The notes beneath the pieces were generated by a model. That model was not told the origin of the DNA. It saw only the letters and a list, made by a program, of their open reading frames with translations, and made no database searches. DNA of 64,000 bases from Actinoplanes couchii. Its GTDB lineage: Bacteria > Actinomycetota > Actinomycetes > Mycobacteriales > Micromonosporaceae. Where the stretch lies: assembly GCF_016862075.1 (NCBI RefSeq), contig NZ_BOMG01000082.1, forward strand, positions 1-64,000, written 5' to 3'. Below are positions 1 through 7,715 of this stretch, one piece after another. The first letter of the stretch is position 1, and the number at the start of each line of letters is the position of its first letter. The position numbers and the translations under genes were made by a program.

Positions 1-292
1 CCCCCCCCGGACGGCGCCGAGGTGGTCCGGCGGATCGAGTCCGGCGTGACGCCGCAGGACGCCGCCGACTGGTATTTCCGGGAGTACGGCGAGCGGCTGG
101 ACATCGAGCACATCGTGGGCGCGCTGGATGAGCTCGGGTTCGTGCGCGCCGCTGGTGACATCGGGACCGTGCCGGTGCGCGGCCGTCGCCTGGGTGCGGC
201 GCTGTTCTCGCCGGTCGCCTGGGCCGGTTACGCCGCGCTGGTCGTCTGGGCGGTGGTGGCCGCGATCCGTTCGCCGGATCTGGTGCCGACTT
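1..292 (+). pseudogene. 3'-truncated M50-like peptide zinc metalloprotease fragment
   Basis: An open frame enters from outside the window. It reads as a PqqD/winged-helix-like segment (RIESGVTPQDAADWYF, then a DIEHIVGALDELGF helix) followed by a first membrane segment (FSPVAWAGYAALVVWAVVAA). That order is typical of the N-terminal part of actinobacterial putative peptide zinc metalloproteases of the M50 type. Similarity stops near 292, before any HExxH motif, and the frame then runs antisense through a different gene and ends at 405. The gene is therefore cut at its 3' end. The family call rests on remembered architecture of relatives, not on a catalytic motif. Confidence 0.45.
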
Positions 293-296
293 ATCA

Positions 297-978
297 GGCA
301 GAGCGGGTTGCCGGCGCTGAGCTGATGCAGCATCCGCCGCCGCCCGGGCGGCTCGGCGGGCAGGAGGCCGGCGACGTCGTCGGCGTTCAACGGGCGCAGC
401 GGTAGCGTCGTCACCGGGACGGGCAGATGGGCGAGCGCGTCGGCGAGCCGGGGCGGGCACTGCCCGGAGCGGAAGGCAAGGACCGCGGTCACCGGGCCGT
501 GCGGCGGGTGCCGGAGCACGTAGGCGAGCAGGTCGTCGGACGCGTCATCGGCCCAGTGCACGTCGTCGAGGATCAGCACGATGCCGGTCCGGCGGGCCAG
601 CGTGGCAAACAGGCCGCGCACCCGCCGATGATGCCGGTGGCGACCGTGGCGCGGCAGCTGCGGCGCGGACAGCGTGTCGAAGAGGGCGTCAAGGTCGCCG
701 TGGTCGTCCGGCGCGGCCGAGGCCGCGTCGAGCACGATGCCGTACGGGACCGTACGCTCGAACTCGGTGGCCCGGCCGGTCAGCACCAGCTGTCCCCGGG
801 CGGCCGCCAGCCGGGCGAACTCGGTGATCAGGCGGCTCTTGCCGATGCCCGGCTCGCCGTGCACGACCGCGTACCGTCCGGCCGGTTCCGGCGTGTCGAG
901 GAGCGCGGCGAGCCGGGCGATCTCGGCGGTGCGGCCGATCAGCGGCCGAGCGGCAACGGGCGATGGGGGGCCGGGCAC
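297..978 (-). pseudogene. 3'-truncated LuxR-type AAA ATPase regulator fragment
   Basis: On the minus strand a GTG at 978 opens a frame with the N-terminal ATPase module of a large LuxR (LAL/MalT-like) regulator: a PLIGRTAEIARL entry, Walker A GEPGIGKSR, Walker B-like LILDDVHWAD and a final QLSAGNPL motif. All lie in one frame. Recognisable sequence stops near 297, where the antisense of the neighbouring M50-like fragment begins. The frame stays open to the window edge, but that part is not homologous. The TPR-like region and C-terminal LuxR HTH, normally hundreds of residues more, are missing, so the gene is a remnant. Confidence 0.6.
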
Positions 979-1369
979 GACGTTCCCCCCGCAGCTCGGT
1001 GACTTTTGGTATCCGTGAGATAACAGTGGGTTTGGTTTGGGCGCCAGGCCGCGGCGTAGCATTTATGTTGAATGAGACTTCTGTTGACAGAATGATGTCG
1101 ATCGATTAAATGCCTGCCGGTAGAACGCCGATCGGCGCTGGTCAGCGGGCGATGCGGTGATTCGTGTAGACCTTTATGGTATGAGGTGCGATGCCTGCTT
1201 TGTCGGCGATTACGAATGCCCGGCCCGTGCGTCCAGTGACTAATGCGGACCGATGCCAACGCTCCCGATAACCGGCACCATCCGCTCGGGCCCGGCTCCC
1301 GCGGGTGGCCGAGCGCGGGGAACAGTTACTCGGCCTCCGTCCACGCGGTCCGCCCGGCTATAGCTTGGC
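979..1369. other. intergenic, no supported gene
   Basis: This stretch is less GC-rich than the surroundings. It lies upstream of the minus-strand regulator fragment and upstream of the RHS remnant. I see no coding frame with family features, no convincing hairpin and no RNA gene. The frame leading into the RHS remnant meets a TAG at 1361, so the toxin gene does not extend back through here. Confidence 0.5.
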
Positions 1370-1760
1370 ACCGCAGTCAATGCGAACTACGGCTACGACA
1401 ACGCCAACCCCATGGTCTTCATCGGCCCTTACGGCACCCGGGTCATCAGCCTCAACGACATCCACGACTTCGCCGACACCGTCAGCGCCGTCGCCGGAGG
1501 CGCAGCGCTCCTACTCACCGCCGCCGGAGTCGGCAGCGCCCGCAGCAGGCGTACTCGGCGCAGTGGCGCTCGTAGGAGGTGTCGTTACCGCCGCGACATC
1601 CGTCGCATCGGCGTACACCACCTGTACCGCAGGAGGCAAAGGATCCTGTTCCGACGCCATCATCACCGCATCCCTCGACACCGCCGCAGCCTTTTCCCGG
1701 TCAGGTACGCCGCCTGCGAGATCAACGCAGCACGCCCCACCCGAACAGCTGCCGGACGCT
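1370..1760 (+). pseudogene. RHS-repeat toxin remnant, truncated and frameshifted
   Basis: The frame from 1370 reads NANYGYDNANPMVFIGPYGT, the signature that closes the RHS-repeat core just before the variable toxin tip. It continues as a small-residue hydrophobic stretch (AVAGGAALLLTAAGVG). Near 1530-1540 the coding potential moves to another frame, giving PAAGVLGAVALVGGVV and then a Cys-containing tail (SAYTTCTAGGKGSCSDAI). The joined reading is a typical RHS tip linker with a glycine-rich hydrophobic hairpin. An in-frame stop at 1361 removes the whole RHS barrel. What is left is about 130 codons of C-terminus, no longer functional. Confidence 0.6.
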
Positions 1761-2244
1761 TTTTCAACAGCTTCTCCGGCGATGGGCGAACTGCGTGATG
1801 GTGTATCGATGCGAAGCTCGCTGAGATCACCTCACTGCCAGCGTGCCGGAACTCGCATGCCTGGACGGTGCCGGCCAGCCGTTACGGCCGGAGCTGACCG
1901 AGTCGGCAGCGACGGCCTGAACCTGCCACGACTCCGATCTTGTATCTATAATGAGAGCCGACCGGCATCGGGATCGTCCCCACCCCGCCTGTGACTTGAA
2001 ACACGTGCCTCCGGGGGTGGGGCAGCGTCGGTTGATCGCGTGGTGATCCGGTGGTGATCGAACGTAAGAGCACGACCCAGCACGACGAAACCTTATGCAA
2101 CACGTTGGCGGTATCGAGCCGCGATCGCGGATATGACTTGCTTGACGCGGCGCGCGGAACCCGCATGACGCAGCAACACGCGCTAACACGAACTTGATAT
2201 GTGGCAATACGGCCGCGCCTGCGGGTCCTCGAATCACTCTTCGC
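1761..2244. other. non-coding decayed region
   Basis: No frame here shows family features. The minus-strand open frame across its right end carries the EGTRTPNLLIRS string that arises when the antisense of a tRNA is translated, so it is spurious. The stretch lies between the RHS remnant and the tRNA fragment and probably belongs to the inner edge of the integrated element. No integrase sequence was found in either orientation. Confidence 0.5.
2040..2060 (+). repeat. paired GTGGTGATC motif, left copy
   Basis: Two head-to-tail copies of a GTGGTGATC-like 9-mer with an 11-bp period. A near-identical pair lies on the other side of the tRNA fragment. Short direct repeats flanking an attachment core are typical arm-type binding sites of tyrosine integrases, but no integrase gene is visible here, so the role is inferred. 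Confidence 0.45.
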
Positions 2245-2300
2245 GTAGAGCATGTAACTACGGATCAGAAGGTTAGGGGTTCGAGTCCCTTCGGGCGCAC
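2245..2300 (+). other. 3' fragment of tRNA-Arg(ACG), probable att site
   Basis: From 2258 the sequence matches the 3' part of a tRNA-Arg with anticodon ACG (2260-2262): the 3' anticodon stem, variable loop, T-arm with TTCGAGT, and the 3' acceptor strand CGGGCGC plus discriminator A. Between 2245 and 2257 the D-arm side is only partly preserved. The 5' anticodon stem no longer pairs, and no matching 5' acceptor strand occurs upstream, so this cannot fold as a tRNA. A lone 3' tRNA end is the usual scar where an element integrated into a tRNA gene. The intact restored tRNA would lie to the left, outside the window. Confidence 0.75.
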
Positions 2301-2307
2301 AAGCATT

Positions 2308-2346
2308 AAAGGCTGTGATCTGCGGAAACGCGGTCACGGCCTTTTT
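2308..2346 (+). terminator. Rho-independent terminator after the tRNA fragment
   Basis: An inverted repeat (AAAGGCTGTGATC against GGTCACGGCCTTT) with an inner hairpin closed by GAAA, followed by a T run. It sits 8 nt after the tRNA 3' end, as expected for the native terminator of the tRNA gene. Confidence 0.8.
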
Positions 2347-2388
2347 GCTTTCTCAGGTCCGACTCTGACTGTCCCGCATGATGGGACC

Positions 2389-2410
2389 GTGGTGATCGGA
2401 TGGTGATCGC
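2389..2410 (+). repeat. paired GTGGTGATC motif, right copy
   Basis: A second direct pair of the 9-mer, about 90 bp right of the tRNA fragment and in the same orientation as the pair on the left. The symmetrical flanking supports a site-specific recombination locus; the function is inferred. Confidence 0.45.
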
Positions 2411-2481
2411 GTGTCGCAGGCGTGTCGATCCCTTTTGGAATTCGTCCGATCGGGCTTTGAATCCATCAATCCTGTGGGGGC

Positions 2482-3036
2482 ATGATGAGCGCCGGAGCCG
2501 TGGGCGCGGGAATGCCGACCCAGGTGACTCTGGACGACCTCGCCATGATGGCGGCGACCGATGAGAACCATCGCTACGAGCTGAGCTCCGAGGGCGTGCT
2601 GTCCGTCGGGCCATCCGCGGATCCCGAACACGCGCTGCTCGTGTCATGCATGTTCGCCTGGTTCCTGACCAACGGCTACGGCCCGGAGCAGGTGGTTACC
2701 GACTGCGGCATCGACGTCGGCGGTGGCCGAGTTCCGGATCTGACGGTCTGGGCTGACGGTATGCCGCCGCGGCCGGCCCGGTCGAGCTATGCCGGCGTGG
2801 CGGGTCTGCTGCTCGCCGTCGAGGTGGTTTCCCGAGGCTCCGAGATCGTCGATCGCGTGATCAAGAAGGTGGAGTACGCGAAGGCCGGCATCCCGCGCTA
2901 CTGGATCATCGAGCGCGACACCGTCGTCACCGTGCACCGCCACGTCCTCAACATCGATACCGGAGAGTATGAGTCTGACGAGAACGGCCCACAGCCGATC
3001 ACCTGGCTCCTGACCACGGTGCCCGAACTTTCCTGA
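2482..3036 (+). CDS. Uma2 family (DUF820) endonuclease-like protein
   Basis: A 184-residue protein with the hallmarks of the Uma2/DUF820 family, a PD-(D/E)XK restriction-endonuclease-like fold. An N-terminal DLAMMAATDENHRYEL stretch matches the usual opening helix and substrate loop. The acidic active-site elements are VPDLTVW near residue 92 and LAVEVVSRGSE near 113, followed by KKVEYAKAGIPRYWII around 130-145. Family members are numerous in actinomycetes and cyanobacteria and few have known roles. GTG or ATG starts a codon either side are possible. It stands alone and is the first intact gene right of the attachment site. Confidence 0.85.
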   Translation: MMSAGAVGAGMPTQVTLDDLAMMAATDENHRYELSSEGVLSVGPSADPEHALLVSCMFAWFLTNGYGPEQVVTDCGIDVGGGRVPDLTVWADGMPPRPARSSYAGVAGLLLAVEVVSRGSEIVDRVIKKVEYAKAGIPRYWIIERDTVVTVHRHVLNIDTGEYESDENGPQPITWLLTTVPELS

Positions 3037-3103
3037 TCTTCGAGGGCGGCGCCGGTGCCCGGCCTGCGACTCGTGCGGGTCGTGCTGGTGGCGGGAGAAC
3101 GCC

Positions 3104-3301
3104 GTGGTGATTTTCTCCCGTACCTTGCGGTTACCTATACGCCACCCGGGCGCGAAACGGCCCGAGCTGTCAGATGAGGCGGCGCTGGTCGTGCTCCTGG
3201 AAGTGGTCGAGTCGGTCGAGCGGGGACTTGATGAGGTATCCGGCCGGATGCGAGAGACCCTGACAGCCATCCATGCCGGGCGGGCGGCCCGACTCCGCTG
3301 A
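3104..3301 (+). CDS. small hypothetical protein
   Basis: A 65-residue frame starting at one of two consecutive GTG codons. The C-terminal two thirds form a strongly amphipathic, acidic helix (SDEAALVVLLEVVESVERGLDEV), which is more protein-like than the competing antisense frame. No family is recognised. The N-terminus looks basic and unstructured, so the true start could be different. It lies between the Uma2 and DedA genes on the same strand and has no clear ribosome binding site. Confidence 0.35.
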   Translation: MVIFSRTLRLPIRHPGAKRPELSDEAALVVLLEVVESVERGLDEVSGRMRETLTAIHAGRAARLR

Positions 3302-3370
3302 CCGCCGCACCGGCGGCTCCCCCCATCGTGCCGCATTGCCGTCCGGCCTGGTGGATGTGGTTTCGGGGCG

Positions 3371-4039
3371 ATGAATAGTGTGGCGGTGCCGGAGAACCTG
3401 ATGCCCTTGATCTGCTCGCCGTGGCTCTACCTGATCGTCTTCGCCATGGTCACTGTCGACGGGTTCCTGCCGATTGTTCCGTCCGAGGCCGTGGTGATCG
3501 CGGTGAGCGCGCTGTCGGCCACCGGATCGCCGAACCTCGTCGCGTTGATCGCCGCCACAATCGCCGGGGGGATCGCCGGTGACCGGATCGCCTACCTGCT
3601 CGGGCTGAAGGCCGGCCACCGCGTGACGACCGGCAAACTGGCCGTGGCCAGGGACAAGGCGGGCAAGGCATTGCTGCGGTACGGCGCCGTAGCGATCCTG
3701 GTCGGGCGGTTCCTTCCGGGCGGGCGTGCGGCGACCACCTGGACGTCCGGGTCGGTGGCGCTGCCGTTGAGCCGATTCGGTCTGGTCAGCGTGCTGGCAA
3801 GTGTGGCTTGGGCGGCTTACATGATCAGTCTCGGCCGTGTGGGTGGTTCGGTGTTCGCCGACATGCCACTTCTGGGAGCCGCGATCGGTCTGGCCCTCGG
3901 TACGGTTCTGACCGCCGTTTACGGGCTCGTGGAGAAGCGTCGAAGCCCATCCGGCCCGGCGGATGCCGGCGCCGCTGCGCCGCGGTATCGGGAGGCGTCT
4001 TCGGACGCCCGGCCACTGGCTGGCCAATCAGTCGGATAG
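3371..4039 (+). CDS. DedA/SNARE-associated family membrane protein
   Basis: A 222-residue integral membrane protein of the DedA family, whose members support envelope homeostasis, and several of which are thought to flip undecaprenyl phosphate or phospholipids. Visible hallmarks are an N-terminal hydrophobic helix with an acidic residue (VDGFLPIVPSEAVV), the GDRIAYLLG motif near residue 75, and the conserved GRFLPGGR loop near 115, followed by two further membrane helices and a polar, Ala/Pro-rich tail. Length is normal for the family. The start at 3371 follows a GGGGCG element. It is likely monocistronic. Confidence 0.85.
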   Translation: MNSVAVPENLMPLICSPWLYLIVFAMVTVDGFLPIVPSEAVVIAVSALSATGSPNLVALIAATIAGGIAGDRIAYLLGLKAGHRVTTGKLAVARDKAGKALLRYGAVAILVGRFLPGGRAATTWTSGSVALPLSRFGLVSVLASVAWAAYMISLGRVGGSVFADMPLLGAAIGLALGTVLTAVYGLVEKRRSPSGPADAGAAAPRYREASSDARPLAGQSVG

Positions 4040-4458
4040 GTCACTCGATGTGACGACGTCCATTCCTCATGCTGTCGGGTGATAGTCATCAAGGACGAAT
4101 CCGGGGAACGATCTCCGAACGGACTCTATGTATAGACCGCCCTAAAATTGCGCAAGCATCCTCGGTGAGAGTTCGCCGATTAGTGGGCCGACAGCTCCAT
4201 GATGGAGGTGGTACGGTGATCGATCTCAGCCGGGCAGTCGTCTCGCTTGGCTGACGAGATCTCATCCAGCCTCCCGGTCGTGGGGCAAAAGTCTGTTTCG
4301 GTCCGAAACCTACTCAGGCAGACAAGGTGAACAGTGGAGGAACCTCCGGGAAACTGAAGGATGTGTCACAGTAAATATAGATTGATTGCGTTGCGTTGCC
4401 CTGCATATGATTCGCTCATCGACCGGCATAAATCTGCCAGAAAAATGGGGAATTCTCA
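4040..4458. other. intergenic region with probable promoter
   Basis: About 420 bp of comparatively AT-rich sequence. Short open frames on both strands lack any family feature. Near the right end, upstream of the I36-type gene, a TATAGAT-like element (about 4375) and a GGGGAA Shine-Dalgarno at 4446 could drive that gene. No repeat or RNA gene is apparent. Confidence 0.4.
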
Positions 4459-4868
4459 ATGAGTCGCAAAATTCATGCTGCGCGTCTATTCGCCGTTCTG
4501 GCGGTCGCGTCAACGGGATCGTCGCCGAGGTCAGCCTGAGCCCGGCCAGTCCCGCATTTGCTTACACCAGGCACGACGGAAACTGTGAGGGCGGGGAAGT
4601 CTGTCTCTGGAAGGGCTCTGGTTACACGGGCTGCGAGGACAACTACGGCGGCAACGTCAGCAACTACGCGGGTCGCTACTACGTCGACTGCGCCTCCACG
4701 ATCCTCAACGACTCCGTCCGCTCCCTGAACAACTACGGAACCTTCTACGACGTCACCGTCTACGAGAACTCCGGGTACAAGGGAGCCGAGATCACCACTG
4801 CCGCCGGCAGCAGCCGTGGGGCGAGCCTCGGCGTTCTGCGGGAGGAAATCAGCTCTCACTACTGGTGA
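4459..4868 (+). pseudogene. frameshifted secreted peptidase inhibitor I36-like protein
   Basis: An ATG at 4459 with a perfectly placed GGGGAA binding site opens a signal-peptide-like sequence (MSRKIHAARLFAVLAVAST). That frame stops at 4539. The sequence continues seamlessly in another frame as GIVAEV, then SPASPAFAYTRHDGNC. AFA followed by YTR would be the natural cleavage site. The mature part has about 100 residues with four Cys and the GEVCLWKGSGYTG and NNYGTF motifs of the beta/gamma-crystallin-like I36 protease-inhibitor family (SMPI-related). One indel around 4515-4525 therefore separates signal and mature parts. Either the gene is inactive or the base call is wrong. Confidence 0.7.
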
Positions 4869-4892
4869 GCTGATTCGCTGAGTTAGTTTCTT

Positions 4893-4927
4893 GAGCCTCC
4901 GAGGTGGCGCGAGCGCCTCGGAGGCTC
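4893..4927 (+). terminator. hairpin terminator downstream of I36-like gene
   Basis: A near-perfect inverted repeat: GAGCCTCCGAGG pairs exactly with CCTCGGAGGCTC around an 11-nt GC-rich loop. It separates the inhibitor gene from the lipoprotein operon that starts 22 bp later. The T tract is short. Confidence 0.75.
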
Positions 4928-4948
4928 GTTTCCAGGAAAAGGATCGAT

Positions 4949-5821
4949 ATGGATTGGCCCATCTGGCGGGTCGGCGCAATGCTGACGGCGGCGATGCTCC
5001 TGACGGCCGGTTGTGATGCGGGAACCGAGTCGGCCTCCGGCTCGGAACCTGCCGTGCAGCCCACGACGGTGGTGGATGTGCGCACCCTGACGTTGCCGCT
5101 GGACCCCTATCGGCCGGACCGTAAGCAGGAGCGCCAGCTGGAGTACGGCAGGATGCTCCTCGCACTGAAGTGCCTACGGCAGTACGGATTCGACGTCAGT
5201 GCGCCGCCGATCGCCAAACCCTTCGCTCTCGCCGTCAACGAGCGGCGGTACGGCGTGACCAGCGAGGCCGAGGTTGCGGTGTACGGCTACCGCCCGCCGT
5301 TCGAGGACGGTGAGCGGCCGGAGGAGCCGGAAATGAGCAAGGCGGCGTTGTCGGTGCTCACCGGCAAGGACGTGCAGATCGCGGATGTGCCGGAGGGCGG
5401 TTGCCGAGGGCAGGCCAACCGGGAACTCTCCGACGGCCTGGACCCCGATGCGGTCGATTGGGATCTCGCCCAGATGCTCAGTGCCAAATCGCTCAAGCAA
5501 TCGGAAGCGGACAGTCGTGTGCAGGCCGTTTTCGGGAAGTGGAGCGAATGCATGAAGCGTTCCGGCTATTCGTACAAGAATCCGGACGCCGTGGACGATG
5601 ATCCGGTGATGAACTCCGGGTCGTTGACCGAGCAGGAGATCAAGACTGCCGTCGCGGACGTGAAATGCAAAAAGGAAGTCGACTTGATCGACACCTGGGT
5701 CGCGGTCGACGTCGCCTATCAGAATCAATTCCTTGAGAAGAACGAAGAAGGCCTGGCTGCGTTGAAGGCTCAGTTGGACACCCGCCTTCGCGTAGCAGCC
5801 GCCGTGGTGAGTGGAAAATGA
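4949..5821 (+). CDS. secreted lipoprotein, first gene of ABC operon
   Basis: A 290-residue predicted lipoprotein of unknown function. The signal sequence ends in a clear lipobox (LLTAGC, Cys near residue 21), followed by a Ser/Thr-rich linker. The mature part is acidic and helical with several Cys residues (LKCLRQYGF, GGCRG, WSECMKRSGY, DVKCKK), suggesting disulfide pairing outside the membrane. The ATG at 4949, with GGAAAAGGA upstream, is chosen over an upstream GTG because it places the signal peptide at the terminus. The stop overlaps the next ATG by 4 nt. This and the next gene probably act as surface partners of the downstream transporter. Confidence 0.8.
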   Translation: MDWPIWRVGAMLTAAMLLTAGCDAGTESASGSEPAVQPTTVVDVRTLTLPLDPYRPDRKQERQLEYGRMLLALKCLRQYGFDVSAPPIAKPFALAVNERRYGVTSEAEVAVYGYRPPFEDGERPEEPEMSKAALSVLTGKDVQIADVPEGGCRGQANRELSDGLDPDAVDWDLAQMLSAKSLKQSEADSRVQAVFGKWSECMKRSGYSYKNPDAVDDDPVMNSGSLTEQEIKTAVADVKCKKEVDLIDTWVAVDVAYQNQFLEKNEEGLAALKAQLDTRLRVAAAVVSGK

Positions 5822-6378
5822 ACCGAAAAATCATCGCTTCGCTTGTCTCCGGCGTTGCCGCTGTGATGTTCCTGGCGGCCTGCACGGCGAACGAGTCGCC
5901 GTCGGCTGACACCGCCCCCGCGGTTCCGGTGCCCGGGCGCGGATTGATTTCGGCGGAAGGCGAACTCGTCAAGAGCTATGCGTCCTGCCTCCGTACCAAA
6001 GGCGCAGAGGTGACCGATGTCATCGGCGTCTACGTGGTCGCGAAAAAGGGGTCGGGCGACGGTCTCAAGAAGGCCGACGACGCCTGCCAGGACGAGCGGA
6101 CGGCTCTCTACAAGAGCCTGGAGGACGGACACGACGTTCTCGACGACGACGGCAACCGCTTCTGGTACTTCGTACGCGGTTGTATGGAGACCGGACTCGC
6201 GAGCTATCCGCGAGTCGCGGAAGACCTGCTGGTCGTCGCCGATGGTGACGAGCAGTACGCAAAGGACTTCCGTGAGTGTGTCGAGATCGCACGCGGATGG
6301 CCAGGGGAGACGCCCGGTCCCGGACAGTCGGAATGGCCGGTCTATCCGTCGAGGTCCGCCAAAGGCACACCGGGATGA
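5818..6378 (+). CDS. secreted lipoprotein, second gene of ABC operon
   Basis: A 186-residue predicted lipoprotein with basic N-terminus, hydrophobic core and lipobox LAAC. The mature domain has four Cys (ASCLRTKG, DDACQDE, RGCMETG, FRECVEIA) in a spacing resembling the Cys-bearing helices of the preceding lipoprotein (K-C-L-R / S-Y-A-S-C-L-R elements). The two may share a fold and derive from a duplication, though overall identity is low. It overlaps both neighbours by ATGA, so translation is coupled through the operon. No known family was recognised. A sensor or stabiliser role for the transporter is inference. Confidence 0.8.
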   Translation: MNRKIIASLVSGVAAVMFLAACTANESPSADTAPAVPVPGRGLISAEGELVKSYASCLRTKGAEVTDVIGVYVVAKKGSGDGLKKADDACQDERTALYKSLEDGHDVLDDDGNRFWYFVRGCMETGLASYPRVAEDLLVVADGDEQYAKDFRECVEIARGWPGETPGPGQSEWPVYPSRSAKGTPG

Positions 6379-7715
6379 GTGACGCCTCCCGGACGGGTGT
6401 CTCGTCTCGGCGCACATGGCTGTTGATCGCCGTTCCGGCGGTCGCAGTGATCATGGGTGGTGGAGGCCTGCTCGCCTCCGCGTTCATCCGTTCACCGGAG
6501 GAGCAGCGTGCGGACGCTGCTCCTCCGGTCGCTACCGTATTGACGGCACCGGTGGAGCGCCGGGTGCTCACCAGCACGCTCGTCACCCGAGGCACCGTGG
6601 TCGCCGCCAACCAGGTGACCATCACCCCGGTCGTCGAGGAAGCAGCAGCGCAGGTGGTGACCGCGCTGCATGTCAAAGCCGGCGATGTCGTCCGGAAGGG
6701 GCAGGTGCTCGCCGCTGTCGCCGGTCGGCCGCTGATCGTTCTTCCGGGAAGATTGCCGGCTTATCGGGATCTCAAGCCGGGCGACAGCGGTTCCGACATC
6801 AGTCAGTTGCAGAAGGCGTTCCGAACTCTCGGGTTGTACCGCGGTGGGGACGACAGCGGATACTTCGGGTCCGCAACCAAGAGCGCCGTGAGCAAGCTCT
6901 ATTCCAACAGCGGATACGACGCGCTACGCACTGACGGCGCCGACGGACGGACCGATGCGAGCGCCATCGCCGGCGCCGAGGACGCGGTGGACGAGGCCGA
7001 GGACGCCATAGCCGATGTCAATGCTCAGCTGGCCGCCTCCGGCATCACCGCGACCGAGCGAGCTACGCTCAAACGGCAGAAGGCACGTCTGGTCAAACAG
7101 CTCCAACGAGCGCGGGATGCGCACCGGCTGCTGATCGCCACCACTGGACCGTTGCTGCCGCACAGTGAGTACGTGTTCGTGTCGGCTCTACCCTCCCGGG
7201 TGGCAGCTGTCTCCGCGAAGGTCGGCGAGACCGTACCGGACCCCTTTCTCACGCTGGCCGTGGGGAAGTTGGCGGTGTCGGTGAAGATTCGACCCGACCA
7301 GGTCGATCTTGTTCGTGCCGGCATGGAGGTGGAGTTGGCGTCGGAGACCTTGGGCAAGGAGGCCAAGGGAACGGTGGGCAGTGTCGGCTCACTGGTCAGC
7401 GACCCGAAAGGCGTGGAACCCGCCCACCACTTGATGAGGGTGGACGTCGAGGGAACACTCGACGCGTCCTGGGCCGACCTCGAGGTCCGGGTCCGCGTGG
7501 TGTCGGCGGAGACCGAGGACGAAGTGATCGTCGTGCCGGTGTCGGCGGTGTCCTCCGGCGCGGATGGAAGGACCACGGTTTCGGTCCTCGCCAAAAACGG
7601 CACGGTGACTCGGGTGGAAGTACGAGCCGGCATGTCCGGTGACGGATATGTCGAAGTCGAACCACTTTCGGGCACTCTGTCGGAGCAGGACGAGGTCGTG
7701 GTGGGCAAATCCTGA
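6375..7715 (+). CDS. peptidoglycan-binding HlyD-like efflux adaptor
   Basis: A 446-residue membrane-anchored adaptor. One N-terminal membrane helix (residues about 12-34) is followed by a biotinyl-lipoyl-like half-motif (VTALHVKAGDVVRKGQVLAAV). A peptidoglycan-binding 1 domain follows (LKPGDSGSDISQLQKAFRTLG, residues about 135-185), then an acidic and charged coiled coil (about 195-250) and beta-rich C-terminal segments. This is the periplasmic-adaptor architecture of Gram-positive MacA/HlyD relatives. The ATG at 6375 overlaps the preceding stop. The longer upstream frame is rejected because it would run through the lipoprotein gene. It probably links the MacB-like permease to the cell wall. 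Confidence 0.85.
   Translation: MSDASRTGVSSRRTWLLIAVPAVAVIMGGGGLLASAFIRSPEEQRADAAPPVATVLTAPVERRVLTSTLVTRGTVVAANQVTITPVVEEAAAQVVTALHVKAGDVVRKGQVLAAVAGRPLIVLPGRLPAYRDLKPGDSGSDISQLQKAFRTLGLYRGGDDSGYFGSATKSAVSKLYSNSGYDALRTDGADGRTDASAIAGAEDAVDEAEDAIADVNAQLAASGITATERATLKRQKARLVKQLQRARDAHRLLIATTGPLLPHSEYVFVSALPSRVAAVSAKVGETVPDPFLTLAVGKLAVSVKIRPDQVDLVRAGMEVELASETLGKEAKGTVGSVGSLVSDPKGVEPAHHLMRVDVEGTLDASWADLEVRVRVVSAETEDEVIVVPVSAVSSGADGRTTVSVLAKNGTVTRVEVRAGMSGDGYVEVEPLSGTLSEQDEVVVGKS

Noticed and set aside
939-1259. Minus-strand open frame of 106 codons
   Set aside because: No family features; it overlaps the start of the regulator fragment and has Arg/His-rich composition typical of antisense frames.
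1882-2337. Minus-strand open frame across the tRNA fragment
   Set aside because: Contains the EGTRTPNLLIRS string produced by translating antisense tRNA sequence; spurious.
4069-4254. 61-codon plus-strand frame
   Set aside because: No ribosome binding site, no recognisable motif and poor protein-like composition.
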